Shown here: piece by piece, positions 9,332 through 18,207 of the stretch
Layout: every line of letters starts with the position of its first letter
How positions within the stretch are numbered: position 1 is the first letter of the stretch
DNA from: Nitrosomonas sp.
Lineage (GTDB): Bacteria > Pseudomonadota > Gammaproteobacteria > Burkholderiales > Nitrosomonadaceae
Length of the DNA stretch: 42,155 nt
Direction: 5' to 3'
NCBI GenBank assembly: GCA_021774155.1
Contig: JAJFJH010000116.1
Location: 1-42,155 of the forward strand
Notes under the pieces: generated by a model
Databases searched by the model: none
What the model was told of the DNA's origin: nothing
The model's input: the letters and a program-made list of their open reading frames with translations, nothing else
Translations under genes and position numbers: made by a program

Positions 9332-10416
9332 TATTGTGCCTGCTGCGAATGGGTTATAATGGTTTCCCCTGCGCGTAAACCGGAAATAACTTCAATCTGA
9401 TCGCCGAAAGTTTTGGCCGTTCTGACATGACGAACAAGTTGCCGACCTTCTGACAACACCTTAACGATCTCCAGTTGGCCGATGTGTTGTACTGCACTGA
9501 CAGGAATCAATAACGCTCCATGTTGACCGCATGCTTGTTCCAGCCATCCGAAATACCCTGGTTTTAAATCGTTTACTTCAGGCAGTGCGATTTTGATCAA
9601 TTGCGTATGCGTTTGTGGATCGATTTCGGGACTGACCTCGTCAATTTTAGCGTCGATTGTTCTATCCAAATCATCAATACGCACCGTAACATCAGTACCG
9701 ATAATGAAACGTGCAGCGCACGTATTGGGCACGTCAACTTCAAGCCTAAGCCCTTGCGGTATTTGCAAAACAACTACGGGCACACCGGGCAGCCCCATGT
9801 CTCCAGGTTGTTTAAGGCGTTTCACGACAACACCGTCAAAGGGGGCTAACAATCGTGTGTTAGTCAGATGCGTCTTCACTTCACTCACAGCGCTCGTTGC
9901 CTGATCGACGCCAGCTTGTGCCTCTTTTTCCTGCGCGATTACAGCATCAAAACTTTCGCGTGTCGCAGCCTCTTTTCCGTATAAAACACGCATGCGTTGC
10001 GCATCTGCTTTTGCGCGGTCAGCCTGAGCAGTGGCGCCAGCAAGTTTGGCAAGGGCTGCCTGTTCCTGGGCCTTAATATCGCGCTCATCCAGGCGGGCGA
10101 TGAGGTCGCCTTTTTTAACGGCATCACCTGCATTAACGGTCATTTCGATAACCCGGGCCGTTATTTTGGGCGCAATATTGGCTACGGTTCTTGATTTTAC
10201 CGTGCCGGGCCAGGCAAGAATATTGTCAACCAATTTCTTTTTAACAATAACCGTGTTACTGATTGGCGCATGTGAATTGTTAGCTTGCGGACTCAATCCA
10301 GGGCGTACTTTGCTGACAAAACCGCCTTGCATATAAACGAGCAAAAGTATCAAGGTTAAAACAGCGAGGGAAATGGCGACAATTTTTTTGATATTTTTAT
10401 GTTTAATTTGTGGCAT
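9331..10416 (-). CDS. RND efflux periplasmic adaptor (membrane fusion protein)
   Basis: A 361-residue HlyD/AcrA-type adaptor. An N-terminal membrane anchor or signal (about residues 10-28) is followed by a lipoyl half-motif (VNAGDAVKKGDLIARLDERDIKAQ), a coiled-coil hairpin rich in Ala/Gln/Glu (about 110-165), the second lipoyl half (TRLLAPFDGVVVKRLKQPGDMGLPG) and a beta-barrel. It bridges the permease and the TolC-type channel across the periplasm. It lies 10 bases after the outer membrane protein gene and overlaps the permease start. The operon order OMF-MFP-RND supports a complete tripartite pump. Confidence 0.92.
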   Translation of the reverse strand: MPQIKHKNIKKIVAISLAVLTLILLLVYMQGGFVSKVRPGLSPQANNSHAPISNTVIVKKKLVDNILAWPGTVKSRTVANIAPKITARVIEMTVNAGDAVKKGDLIARLDERDIKAQEQAALAKLAGATAQADRAKADAQRMRVLYGKEAATRESFDAVIAQEKEAQAGVDQATSAVSEVKTHLTNTRLLAPFDGVVVKRLKQPGDMGLPGVPVVVLQIPQGLRLEVDVPNTCAARFIIGTDVTVRIDDLDRTIDAKIDEVSPEIDPQTHTQLIKIALPEVNDLKPGYFGWLEQACGQHGALLIPVSAVQHIGQLEIVKVLSEGRQLVRHVRTAKTFGDQIEVISGLRAGETIITHSQQAQ

Positions 10417-10426
10417 GAGAACCTCT

Positions 10427-11824
10427 TTATTTCCAGCTGCCGATTGCTTTTTTTAATGCAGTTTCAGCACTTAGGGCATCGTAATGGGCTGCGATAGAAT
10501 TAGACTGGGTCTTATTTCTGGCAACCTCGGATTCGATATAGCGAGTGACTGTCGCCATTCCGGCGCGCCTTTCTTCGTTCACCAGCCGCAAGGCTTCTTC
10601 AGCCGCACGCACCGATGCTTCAGTAACGCGAAGACGTGCTAACGCTTCTTCTAGATTCAGAAAAGCAATTTTGACTTCCTGCTCAATCGCCAGCTTGGTT
10701 TTACGTTCTATTTCACGTACTTCTGCAGCCTTTCGTTCTGCAGCACTGACACGTTGTTTGGTGCCAAATCCTGAAAACAAATCCATTTCGACAGCAACAC
10801 CTACGGTGACATTATCTTTTTGCCCAGAAAAACCAGGTACCTGGCTGTTTTGACCATAACTTACAAAAGCATCAGCCTTGGGTAAATACGCGCCCTGCTC
10901 AACTTTTAGCCGACGCATACTGATTTCTACTTGCTTCGCAGCTGCCTTGACTTCTGGACGCTCCGTCATGGCAAGTGCGAGAAATTCGTTAAACGGTGCT
11001 GTCAATTCTGGCTTGGTTAATATCGAAGATGACGGTGCAATTGTAAATGCTTGACTACTTGGTAAACCAAGCAAATTAGATAGGCTGGTTTTGGATATTT
11101 CAATACCGTTGGCTGCTCTAATTTCAGCATCCTGCGTCTCCGCCAATTTTACTTCCAGCGATAATACATCGGACTTCAGGGCCGTTCCCGCTTCATATTT
11201 AAGCTTTGTTTGATTGAATTCACTGGTAATTGCAAGAATGGAGTCTTGGGCAATTTTTTGCGCTTCTAAAGCAGCCAGATAAGCATAGTACGAAGTGGTT
11301 ACAGCTTCTATCAAGGCATTGTGCACTGATGAGCGTTCAAATTCAGCGGCATCGATGCCCAGCTCCGCCGCTTTTTTATTTTGATAATCTTGCCCTCCAC
11401 GAAAGAGAGACAGTCTTCCTATAATTTCGGGACGAAAGTCTTGCCGAAAACCGGGGGTGTTGATGTTCTGGATGGAATTGGTATTGAAATCCCGTTGTGA
11501 CACAATCATTGAAAAGACTTGCGCCGGGTTGTTGGAATGTAAATAGCTTGCTCTCGCAGTTACTTGCGGATAAAACGCAGAAAGCGCTATACCTAGTTGC
11601 GCTTCCGCCTGACCGATGCGTTCTATAGCGATTTGTAGATCAGGATTATTATTCAATGCATAATCTACAGCTTGATCCAGCGTAAATGACTGGGCGGTTA
11701 ATGTTTCTGGTGCCGTTCTATCAACGGTATATTCCGAAACAAGACCTTCGTCTGCTGATAAATTAGATAGCATGAATATCGACAATAAACTGAATGCTAG
11801 TTTTTTTTTAATACTTTTGAGCAT
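10427..11824 (-). CDS. TolC-family outer membrane efflux protein
   Basis: A 465-residue outer membrane channel of the TolC/OEP family. It has a signal peptide (about residues 1-24, ending NLSA) and the internal duplication typical of the family. The first helical half includes LDQAVDYALNNNPDLQIA and the second has the equivalent EFLALAMTERPEVKAAA, each followed by beta-barrel strands (ASYLHSNNPAQV; AFVSYGQNSQVPGF) and long helices. It is the first gene of the efflux operon, 10 bases upstream of the adaptor. No regulator gene is adjacent, so control of the pump cannot be inferred. Confidence 0.9.
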   Translation of the reverse strand: MLKSIKKKLAFSLLSIFMLSNLSADEGLVSEYTVDRTAPETLTAQSFTLDQAVDYALNNNPDLQIAIERIGQAEAQLGIALSAFYPQVTARASYLHSNNPAQVFSMIVSQRDFNTNSIQNINTPGFRQDFRPEIIGRLSLFRGGQDYQNKKAAELGIDAAEFERSSVHNALIEAVTTSYYAYLAALEAQKIAQDSILAITSEFNQTKLKYEAGTALKSDVLSLEVKLAETQDAEIRAANGIEISKTSLSNLLGLPSSQAFTIAPSSSILTKPELTAPFNEFLALAMTERPEVKAAAKQVEISMRRLKVEQGAYLPKADAFVSYGQNSQVPGFSGQKDNVTVGVAVEMDLFSGFGTKQRVSAAERKAAEVREIERKTKLAIEQEVKIAFLNLEEALARLRVTEASVRAAEEALRLVNEERRAGMATVTRYIESEVARNKTQSNSIAAHYDALSAETALKKAIGSWK

Positions 11825-12010
11825 ATCTGTATGTGTAGCAGGCCTAATAAAACCAGTGGGTCTACAAAAGACCTTTAATATAATATTTCACAATTAAGAG
11901 TTCAGATAAAACACGAATCTTCATATTCGCTGTGTGCTACGCAGTAATTAGAAGATTAAGTGCCTAACTGTGCGTGATCAAAAAGCGCTGCTCGATTTAA
12001 TACCCAATCT

Positions 12011-12091
12011 TCAGAATTGCCAACACGCCAGCAACAGACTGATCAGGACATAATCACCAGCAACCGCGATTACTGCTCTATCAATCGTCAT
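12011..12091 (-). pseudogene. Truncated DUF2892 (YgaP-type membrane) reading frame
   Basis: Starting one base after the sulfide:quinone reductase stop, the minus strand encodes MTIDRAVIAVAGDYVLISLLLACWQF (26 codons) and then TGA at 12011-12013. The first 22 residues match the start of DUF2892 inner membrane proteins, which usually run to about 60-70 residues with a second helix ending near a FCP motif. No such continuation is visible downstream in any frame. I read it as the 5' stub of a gene once coupled to the reductase; it might still be translated as a single-span peptide. Confidence 0.6.
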
Positions 12092-12092
12092 A

Positions 12093-13376
12093 TTATTCAT
12101 CATCTTTTAATCGCATTACACCCAATAGTTTAAGCATTAATTTTTCATAATAGGGTTCACTAATGCCTTTTCGTATTTTTCGCATAAAGTACTTTTCGAA
12201 ACCAATTTTAGCCAAATGCACCCATTTGCCTTCTGCAGACCAGGTTGTATTACGCGGAGGAATCTGCGGCATAGCCAGAAAAGCGACCCCGCTATCACCG
12301 AAATCAGCCAAGCATAACGCATTCCACGTTGCTTTATGTGTTGGCTCTTTGCCGGACAATTCTTCAGCAATATTGTGTGCGGTAGCGGTCACCATCGATT
12401 CGATCATGTAGCCAGTTTTTGGCGCGCCGACTGGCAGTGGTGTTTTTTCAATCGGTGGAATGGCGATGCAGACGCCAACCGAATAGATATTTTTAAAGGC
12501 TGGATTGCGTTGATACTCATCCACCAAAACAAAACCGCGCGGATTAACCAAGCCTTCGGCTTCCACATGACGTACCGCATCGACACCAGTAAAAGCCGGT
12601 AACATCATCGAGTGCTTAAACGGCAATTCATGTTTTTTCTTATCTTTTCCCTCTTCATCGACTTCAGTCACAAACATCAAGCCGGATTCAATTTTGTCGA
12701 CTTTTGCGTTCGTTATCCATTTAACTGTCTTGTCACGTAAAGCACTTTCCAACAGTCCTTTGGTATCACCGACCCCTCCCAAACCCAGATGACCAATATA
12801 AGGTTCCGAGGTAACAAAAGTCATCGGCACCTTATCGCGTATTTTCCTTTTGCGTAATTCCGTTTCAAGAATCATTAAGTACTCATATGCAGGACCAAAA
12901 CAGGATGCACCTTGAACTGCACCGACAACTATTGGACCAGGATCCGCCAAAAACTTATCCCAATCTTCTGCAGCTACTGTTGCATGATCAACATGACAAA
13001 CAGATGAGGTATAGCCCTCCGGCCCCAAACCAGGAATTTCATCAAAGGCCAGACGTGGCCCTGTCGCAATTACCAGGAAGTCGTAGGGCATGACTGACTG
13101 ATCATCTAGCTGAATCTGATTATTTACCGGATCTATTTTTGTGGCCGCTTTTTGAATGAATTCAATGTCTTTCTTTTTCATTACTGGTGCCAACTCAATT
13201 TTTAGGTCTTCCGGTTTACGCCAACCTGGTGGTACCCATGGATTTGATGGCACAAAATGAAAAGTAGGTGTGTCTGAAATCACAATAACATCATGATCTT
13301 TACCAACCGTTTCTTTCATTTCGTAAGCCATTGGTACGCCACCAATGCCTGCTCCCAGAATTACAATACGAGCCAT
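12093..13376 (-). CDS. sqr: Sulfide:quinone oxidoreductase, type I
   Basis: A 427-residue FAD-dependent enzyme. GAGIGGVPMAYEM (residues 8-20) is the FAD dinucleotide motif; FVPSNPWVPPGW and SEPYIGHLGLGGVGD are strongly SQR-like. The three catalytic cysteines are in place: C127 (SVCHVDHA), C159 (GASCFGPAYEY) and C355 (NALCLADFGD), at spacing close to that I recall for Acidithiobacillus SQR (128, 160, 356). The C-terminal WVHLAKIGFEKYFMRKIRKG fits the amphipathic membrane-attachment segment. It oxidises sulfide to polysulfur and reduces the quinone pool at the inner membrane. An AAGGAGAGAATC ribosome site precedes the ATG. The role may be sulfide detoxification or use as an extra electron donor. 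Confidence 0.9.
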   Translation of the reverse strand: MARIVILGAGIGGVPMAYEMKETVGKDHDVIVISDTPTFHFVPSNPWVPPGWRKPEDLKIELAPVMKKKDIEFIQKAATKIDPVNNQIQLDDQSVMPYDFLVIATGPRLAFDEIPGLGPEGYTSSVCHVDHATVAAEDWDKFLADPGPIVVGAVQGASCFGPAYEYLMILETELRKRKIRDKVPMTFVTSEPYIGHLGLGGVGDTKGLLESALRDKTVKWITNAKVDKIESGLMFVTEVDEEGKDKKKHELPFKHSMMLPAFTGVDAVRHVEAEGLVNPRGFVLVDEYQRNPAFKNIYSVGVCIAIPPIEKTPLPVGAPKTGYMIESMVTATAHNIAEELSGKEPTHKATWNALCLADFGDSGVAFLAMPQIPPRNTTWSAEGKWVHLAKIGFEKYFMRKIRKGISEPYYEKLMLKLLGVMRLKDDE

Positions 13377-13581
13377 GATTCTCTCCTTAATAACTATCTT
13401 GTCTGTCGTCTAACATAGAGCACAACAGATTAAACAACCAGAATGTTCACATAGTATTACTGTATAAAAGCAGCCGATTTCTGCGTTAATTTTAAATCAT
13501 TTCTTTTGTATATGCCTACAAATGCTCATATTACTGACTCAGCTACTTTCGGTGCTTTTTTGCTATTTTAAAACCTGAATC

Positions 13582-14028
13582 TTATCTATCCTTAATAGCA
13601 CTTGCACCGCCAAGAAATTCGAAAAAAGCATACGAAATTGTTACGACATTAATATCAACTGGTAATCCTTCTTCGATGACAAATTGCACTGGCATGCGTC
13701 TAGTCTCATCCGGCTTAAGCATTTGCCGTGCAAAGCAAAAACATTCAAATTTCTTTAAATATCTCTCTAAAAAAATGGACTGTAGAGGTTTGAATTACCA
13801 AGGCAAGCCTCTTGTATTGGCATCAAATTCTACATTTACTCAACGCGTTGCATCCACCAGATCTTCTGGTACCATCACATCCGAATGTAACAAATTACTT
13901 ATTCCGTTACTTCACAGAATTTTTCATAAAACGGTACTACTAATGCATAGCCGAAGGCAAGCATTACTAATGTGAAAACTAACAGCTTCTTCATCCGTAA
14001 GATTTGCCTTCGTTTTACTATTTTCCAT
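13582..14028 (-). pseudogene. ctaG: Broken cytochrome c oxidase assembly gene ctaG (Cox11)
   Basis: Across frames the minus strand spells a Cox11 protein: MENSKTKANLT, then MKKLLVFTLVMLAFGYALVVPFYEKFCEVT, then SNLLHSDVMVPEDLVDATR, VNVEFDANTRGLPW, FKPLQSIFLERY, and KKFECFCFARQMLKPDETRRMPV to FEFLGG. The copper-binding ECFCF is still legible. It is broken in at least four ways: a frame change near 13995, a missing base after CEVT producing a stop, a TGA after DATR and a TAA after LPW. About 35 residues expected between LQS and ECFCF are also missing. The remaining open piece (ending at 13582) is the copper-domain half. It follows ctaD and the 31-residue ORF as in normal cox operons. Confidence 0.88.
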
Positions 14029-14030
14029 CG

Positions 14031-14126
14031 CTATAAAATAACCAATAAATAAAGTGCAACAATCATAATAAATAAATACAACGCAGTTTCCAAATTCCTA
14101 CGCTTTAAATCTGTCCCTTGTGACAT
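14031..14126 (-). CDS. 31-residue membrane peptide, cytochrome oxidase small assembly type
   Basis: Too short for the ORF track. It encodes MSQGTDLKRRNLETALYLFIMIVALYLLVIL: a basic N-terminus and one hydrophobic span. It sits 19 bases after the ctaD stop and 2 bases before the ctaG remnant, preceded by a GGAG ribosome site (gattggagaaagcg). In betaproteobacterial oxidase operons a comparable one-helix 'cytochrome oxidase small assembly' ORF lies exactly between ctaD and ctaG, and this position is the strongest evidence. It appears intact although its neighbour ctaG is broken. Confidence 0.65.
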   Translation of the reverse strand: MSQGTDLKRRNLETALYLFIMIVALYLLVIL

Positions 14127-14145
14127 CGCTTTCTCCAATCTTCAT

Positions 14146-15726
14146 TTACCTGACAACAGGTGGCGTCTCAAAGCTATGATATGGTGCCGGTGTTGGTAAG
14201 CGCATCCACTCCAATGTCTTAGCACCATCCCATGGCTTCTCAGGCGCTTTCTCACCACTACGAATACAATTAATCATGATGTAGAGAAAGAAAAGCTGCG
14301 TCAATCCAAATCCGAATGAACCCAGACTTGAAATCATATTGAAATCAGCAAACTGTGTAGCATAATCTGGAATTCTGCGCGGCATCCCTGCCAAGCCTAA
14401 GAAATGCTGCACAAAGAATGTCATATTAAAGAAGAACATGGACAACCAGAAATGCCATTTACCTAATGTTTCACTGTACATACGGCCAGTCCACTTCGGT
14501 AGCCAATAATACACGCCTGCAAAGATTGCAAATAGTGCTCCTGATACTAATACATAATGGAAATGTGCAACTACATAATAGGTATCTTGTACTTGGATAT
14601 CAATCGGAACGATTGCAAGAATAACACCGCTGAATCCACCGATAACAAACAGGAAAATAAAACCTATTGAAAACAACATTGGCGTTTCAAATGTCATGGA
14701 ACCACGCCACATGGTAGCAACCCAATTAAACACCTTAATGCCGGTTGGCACCGCAATAAGCATGGTGGCATACATATAGAACAGCTGGCCCGCGACTGGC
14801 ATACCTGCTGTAAACATGTGATGCGCCCAAACAAAACAGGACAATATTGCAATTGACGCCGTTGCATATACCATTGATGAATAACCGAACAATGGCTTAC
14901 GTGAGAATGTTGGTATCACCTCAGAAACAATGCCAAATGCAGGAAGAATCATAATATAGACTTCCGGATGACCAAAGAACCAGAAAATATGTTGAAATAG
15001 AACTGGATCCCCTCCACCGGCGGCATTAAAAAAACTCGTACCAAAATGACGATCGGTCAGCAACATGGTCACGACTCCAGCCAGGACTGGCATTACCAGC
15101 ACCAGCAAATAGGCAGTGATCAGCCATGTCCAAACGAATAATGGCATTTTCATCAGTGTCATACCTGGCGCACGCATATTAAGAATCGTGGTAATTATAT
15201 TAATGGCACCCATAATTGAAGAAGCGCCCAGAATATGCACCGAAAAAATCATTAAATCTACGCCAAGACCACCTTGCGTAGAAAGCGGCGGATAGAATGT
15301 CCAGCCACCTGCCGCCGCGCCACCCGGCACAAAAAACGAAACGATTAACAAAGAGGCCGCTACTGGCAATAACCAGAAACTCCAGTTATTCATACGGGCA
15401 AACGCCATATCCGATGCGCCGATCATCATGGGCACTTGCCAGTTCGCCAGACCTACAAAAGCTGGCATAATGGCGCCGAACACCATGATCAGGCCATGCA
15501 GCGTTGTAAATTGATTAAATAATTCTGGTTCGAGTATTTGTATTCCAGGCTGATATAATTCAGCCCGAATTCCCATTGCCAACGTTCCACCAACCAGAAA
15601 CATAGAGAATGCAAACCACAGGTACATCGTACCAATGTCCTTATGGTTGGTCGTCGTTATCCAGCGCATTATCCCGCCAGGGTGATCATAATGCCCATGA
15701 CCGTGTACATCTTGAATAGTAGACAT
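14146..15726 (-). CDS. ctaD: Cytochrome c oxidase subunit I (aa3-type, A1 family)
   Basis: A 526-residue haem-copper oxidase core with twelve membrane helices. Haem and copper ligands are all present: H77 ([10 protein letters not shown]), the Cu_B site GHPEVY (H253 with Y257, E255), H302-H303 (WAHHMFTAG), and H388/H390 (VVAHFHYVL). D106 in IGASDMAF and N-rich RMNN fit the D-channel, and K331 in PTGIKVFNW the K-channel. It reduces oxygen to water and pumps protons in the inner membrane. The gene is intact with a GGAGAAAATC ribosome site, 22 bases after the His-rich protein gene. Unusually, no subunit II or III gene is near it and the assembly gene ctaG is broken. Confidence 0.95.
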   Translation of the reverse strand: MSTIQDVHGHGHYDHPGGIMRWITTTNHKDIGTMYLWFAFSMFLVGGTLAMGIRAELYQPGIQILEPELFNQFTTLHGLIMVFGAIMPAFVGLANWQVPMMIGASDMAFARMNNWSFWLLPVAASLLIVSFFVPGGAAAGGWTFYPPLSTQGGLGVDLMIFSVHILGASSIMGAINIITTILNMRAPGMTLMKMPLFVWTWLITAYLLVLVMPVLAGVVTMLLTDRHFGTSFFNAAGGGDPVLFQHIFWFFGHPEVYIMILPAFGIVSEVIPTFSRKPLFGYSSMVYATASIAILSCFVWAHHMFTAGMPVAGQLFYMYATMLIAVPTGIKVFNWVATMWRGSMTFETPMLFSIGFIFLFVIGGFSGVILAIVPIDIQVQDTYYVVAHFHYVLVSGALFAIFAGVYYWLPKWTGRMYSETLGKWHFWLSMFFFNMTFFVQHFLGLAGMPRRIPDYATQFADFNMISSLGSFGFGLTQLFFLYIMINCIRSGEKAPEKPWDGAKTLEWMRLPTPAPYHSFETPPVVR

Positions 15727-15748
15727 GATTTTCTCCTTTTATTTAGAT

Positions 15749-16369
15749 TCAATGATGGCTATGATCATCATCATGGTTGTCATGATTCATTTTCATAGTA
15801 TCCAGTTGTTTTTTCTGATCATTCGATAAAACAGCATGTATCGCATGACGCTCCATAACGTGGTGTTCGACCATTGTATTGAAAGCATTCGTATGATCTT
15901 TACCAAGTTTATGTAATTGGTCATCACTCGTACCGGGTTTCATGCTCCCATTTTTAAATGCCTTCATGCTTTTTTTCAGTTTTTTCTTGAGTAGTTCATG
16001 CCCCTGTTTATACTTCAGGTGCAAACGAACGATTTTCCCTAATTGTTCATCGCTGAGCTTTAATGTATCTGTATGAAATATGACCATATGCGCATAATCA
16101 TGCCCATCCTTCTTCATACCGTCATCTTTTTTACCGCCGTGTTTGTCGCTTTTTCCTTCCTTGCCGTGACCCTCTTTATCTTCCCTTTCTTTATGACCAC
16201 CGCCTTGTCCGCGCCCTTTCTCTTGATCGTGCTCATGAGCCTGCGCCAGCATAAGGCTTTTGTCCAAAGATTGAGAGCTTTCAGCCACCGAGATAGCTGG
16301 TGCAATACAGATAGTAATAATGAATGTAGAACCAATAACAGTAGAAATTATGGATTTTGTATCAATCAT
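15749..16369 (-). CDS. His-rich periplasmic protein, CpxP/Spy-like
   Basis: A 206-residue exported protein. Residues 1-29 form a Sec signal peptide (ending AISVA). Residues 44-95 are a low-complexity stretch of His, Gly, Lys, Asp and Glu, and the last residues (NHDDDHSHH) are a second His/Asp cluster; both look like divalent-metal-binding segments. Between them, LKLSDEQLGKIVRLHLKYKQGHELLKKKLKKSM is helical and resembles the LTxxQ-type repeats of CpxP/Spy proteins. It is followed after 22 bases by ctaD and occupies the place where coxB (subunit II) would be expected. A role in periplasmic copper handling for the oxidase is plausible but inferred. The ribosome site aggagaaacaatc supports the start. 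Confidence 0.6.
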   Translation of the reverse strand: MIDTKSIISTVIGSTFIITICIAPAISVAESSQSLDKSLMLAQAHEHDQEKGRGQGGGHKEREDKEGHGKEGKSDKHGGKKDDGMKKDGHDYAHMVIFHTDTLKLSDEQLGKIVRLHLKYKQGHELLKKKLKKSMKAFKNGSMKPGTSDDQLHKLGKDHTNAFNTMVEHHVMERHAIHAVLSNDQKKQLDTMKMNHDNHDDDHSHH

Positions 16370-17039
16370 GATTGTTTCTCCTAAATATTTAGAACATTAT
16401 CAGTAAATTAACCTGCTTTTTCTTATTGACTGATACGCTGATTAGTTGTGTTTGTTGTCCCTCGGTAAATTTCACACGGCTTTTCAAGTAACAAGATAAC
16501 GCAACACTATTAAACGATCCGAGCTTGCCAGTATTTTTAATAACTCAGTTGCAGGCCACACACCTTATAACAAATTATATTAAAGAATTTTAATATTCTA
16601 ATATTATTACATACAGATATTATGTCAAGATATTTGTGTGAATACTCCTCCGACTAAAAGGATGGTGGCATCAGATTACGGCCAAAAGCTTTATTTATCA
16701 GTTGCCTGGATGATCTGAAATAAGACTCAACTTTATTAATTAATTCTCCGGCTTTGCCGCAATTCACTCAAGAATTCTTAAATTCAACATCAATACATTT
16801 TTTCCACCTAAAGCCTGGAGTTTACAAATCCCCTATCAGATGCTTTACACTCATTATTTAGCCTCACAACTATGCCACCAACAATAAGCTTCCAAGCAGA
16901 TATGATTATCTGTAATAAATGCTTAAACAAATAGATAGAAGCGATTCTTTAGGTAACTCATGCTTTTAATTCTAATTTTTTAAATTATAATTCTAACAAT
17001 CGATAGTAAACACGCTACTAATTTCATTGAGGAATAAGC
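16370..17039. other. 670-base AT-rich divergent intergenic region
   Basis: The region separates the minus-strand His-rich/ctaD unit from the plus-strand peptidase gene. I looked for remains of a subunit II gene in all frames and found none I could defend. It holds a well-formed minus-strand promoter (listed separately). A GAGG ribosome site (attgaggaataagc) lies directly upstream of the peptidase ATG at 17040. No RNA gene or repeat was recognised. Confidence 0.5.
16601..16628 (-). promoter_or_regulatory. Sigma-70-type promoter for the His-rich protein/ctaD unit
   Basis: On the minus strand TTGACA (16628-16623) is a perfect -35 box, followed after 16 bases by TAATAT (16606-16601), five of six matches to the -10 consensus. 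The surroundings are AT-rich. Transcription would start near 16594, leaving a leader of about 225 bases before the ATG at 16369. The long leader is unusual but no riboswitch was recognised in it. Confidence 0.5.
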
Positions 17040-17861
17040 ATGAAACGACAACTTCTATTATTTTTTGTTGTATTCTTACTTTCAAATGGCACCTTTGCCC
17101 AGCAAGCTTATTTAAATTTAAAATCACATGCTGTCATGGTCTTTGACACGCAAGACAACTACATCATCTACGATAAGAATGCTGGAGATGTTATGCCTAT
17201 CGCATCAATTACTAAACTAATGACCGCCATCGTTATTCTTGATGCGCAATTACCACTCCATGAATTAATAACTATTGATACCGATGATATTGATAGACTA
17301 AAGAACACGCATTCGCGTTTGAATATAGGCACCGAACTTTCCCGCCAGGAATTACTCAAAATCTCTTTAATGTCTTCCGAAAATCGTGCCGCTTCGGCAC
17401 TAGGACGCACCTATCCTGGTGGACTAAGTGCCTTTGTTAGCGCAATGAACAGTAAAGCTTATCAGCTAGGTATGTATAGTACTTATTTCGTTGAGCCCAC
17501 GGGATTAAGCAGTAGAAACGTATCCACTGCTAGTGACTTGGCAAAATTGGTTGAGGCTTCTAATCAATATGACTTGATCCAAGAATATTCCACGGCGTCT
17601 GATCATATTGTCAATGCCAATAAAAGGAATAGCCTACAATTCATTAATTCCAACAGCTTAGTGCGGAATAAAAATTGGAACATCGATATTTCTAAGACTG
17701 GCTATATCAACGAAGCAGGGCGTTGTTTAGTTATGAAAACAACGATACAAGGAAAACCTACAGTCATCGTGTTACTCAATTCATGGGGAAAAAATACCCG
17801 TATTGGTGACGCTAATCGTGTTAAACGCTGGATAGAAGCAAGAAATGTTGCGCTAAAATAA
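17040..17861 (+). CDS. pbpG: D-alanyl-D-alanine endopeptidase/carboxypeptidase, PBP7 type
   Basis: A 273-residue exported serine peptidase of the S11 family. The signal peptide ends near TFA-QQ (residue 20). The three penicillin-binding motifs are present: SITK (S56-K59), SEN (S113-N115) and KTG (K219-G221). It cleaves D-alanyl bonds in peptidoglycan in the periplasm; length and the SEN variant fit PBP7/PbpG. The gene stands alone, with a GAGG ribosome site seven bases before its ATG. Confidence 0.88.
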   Translation: MKRQLLLFFVVFLLSNGTFAQQAYLNLKSHAVMVFDTQDNYIIYDKNAGDVMPIASITKLMTAIVILDAQLPLHELITIDTDDIDRLKNTHSRLNIGTELSRQELLKISLMSSENRAASALGRTYPGGLSAFVSAMNSKAYQLGMYSTYFVEPTGLSSRNVSTASDLAKLVEASNQYDLIQEYSTASDHIVNANKRNSLQFINSNSLVRNKNWNIDISKTGYINEAGRCLVMKTTIQGKPTVIVLLNSWGKNTRIGDANRVKRWIEARNVALK

Positions 17862-18207
17862 AATAGGTTAATATGTGATATCCATCTAAATCCAAGCTGA
17901 CAGATGCCTTAAAAAAGCAACTGTTAGCTAAGTGCATTAGTTCTGGCCTGAACTAATATTCCTTCAACTTAAGTAATACAATATTCCAGTTCTTACGTTT
18001 CAAGCTGGTCTAATAGAAATATTTCATCATTAGGAAGCATTTCAACCACTTCATGCATCTATGCTTAAGCCCTCAATTAGATATAGAATGCACACCATAA
18101 GTATTGGTGAACTGGTAAAATGCCTGAATAGTTGTTGCTTTCACTAAGAATTAAACACAAATTTGTAGTTACAAATTGCAACCCAATAAATAAGAAAATA
18201 ATTCGTT
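17862..18207. other. 346-base intergenic region before trpG
   Basis: No gene or RNA was recognised. In particular there is no trpE and no clear Trp-rich leader peptide or attenuator. The only notable element is a perfect 18-base inverted repeat close to trpG, listed separately. Confidence 0.45.
18160..18177. promoter_or_regulatory. Perfect inverted repeat upstream of trpG, possible operator
   Basis: AATTTGTAGTTACAAATT is an eight-base perfect inverted repeat with a two-base centre, ending 30 bases before the trpG ATG. Its size and position would suit a dimeric repressor, but in AT-rich DNA such repeats also occur by chance. No regulator is adjacent. Confidence 0.3.

Noticed and set aside
13676-13975. 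99-codon plus-strand ORF
   Set aside because: It is the antisense of the ctaG pseudogene, whose Cox11 motifs are clear on the other strand.
16370-17039. Possible subunit II (coxB) remnant
   Set aside because: No frame shows the Cu_A motif or barrel strands; the idea came from position only.
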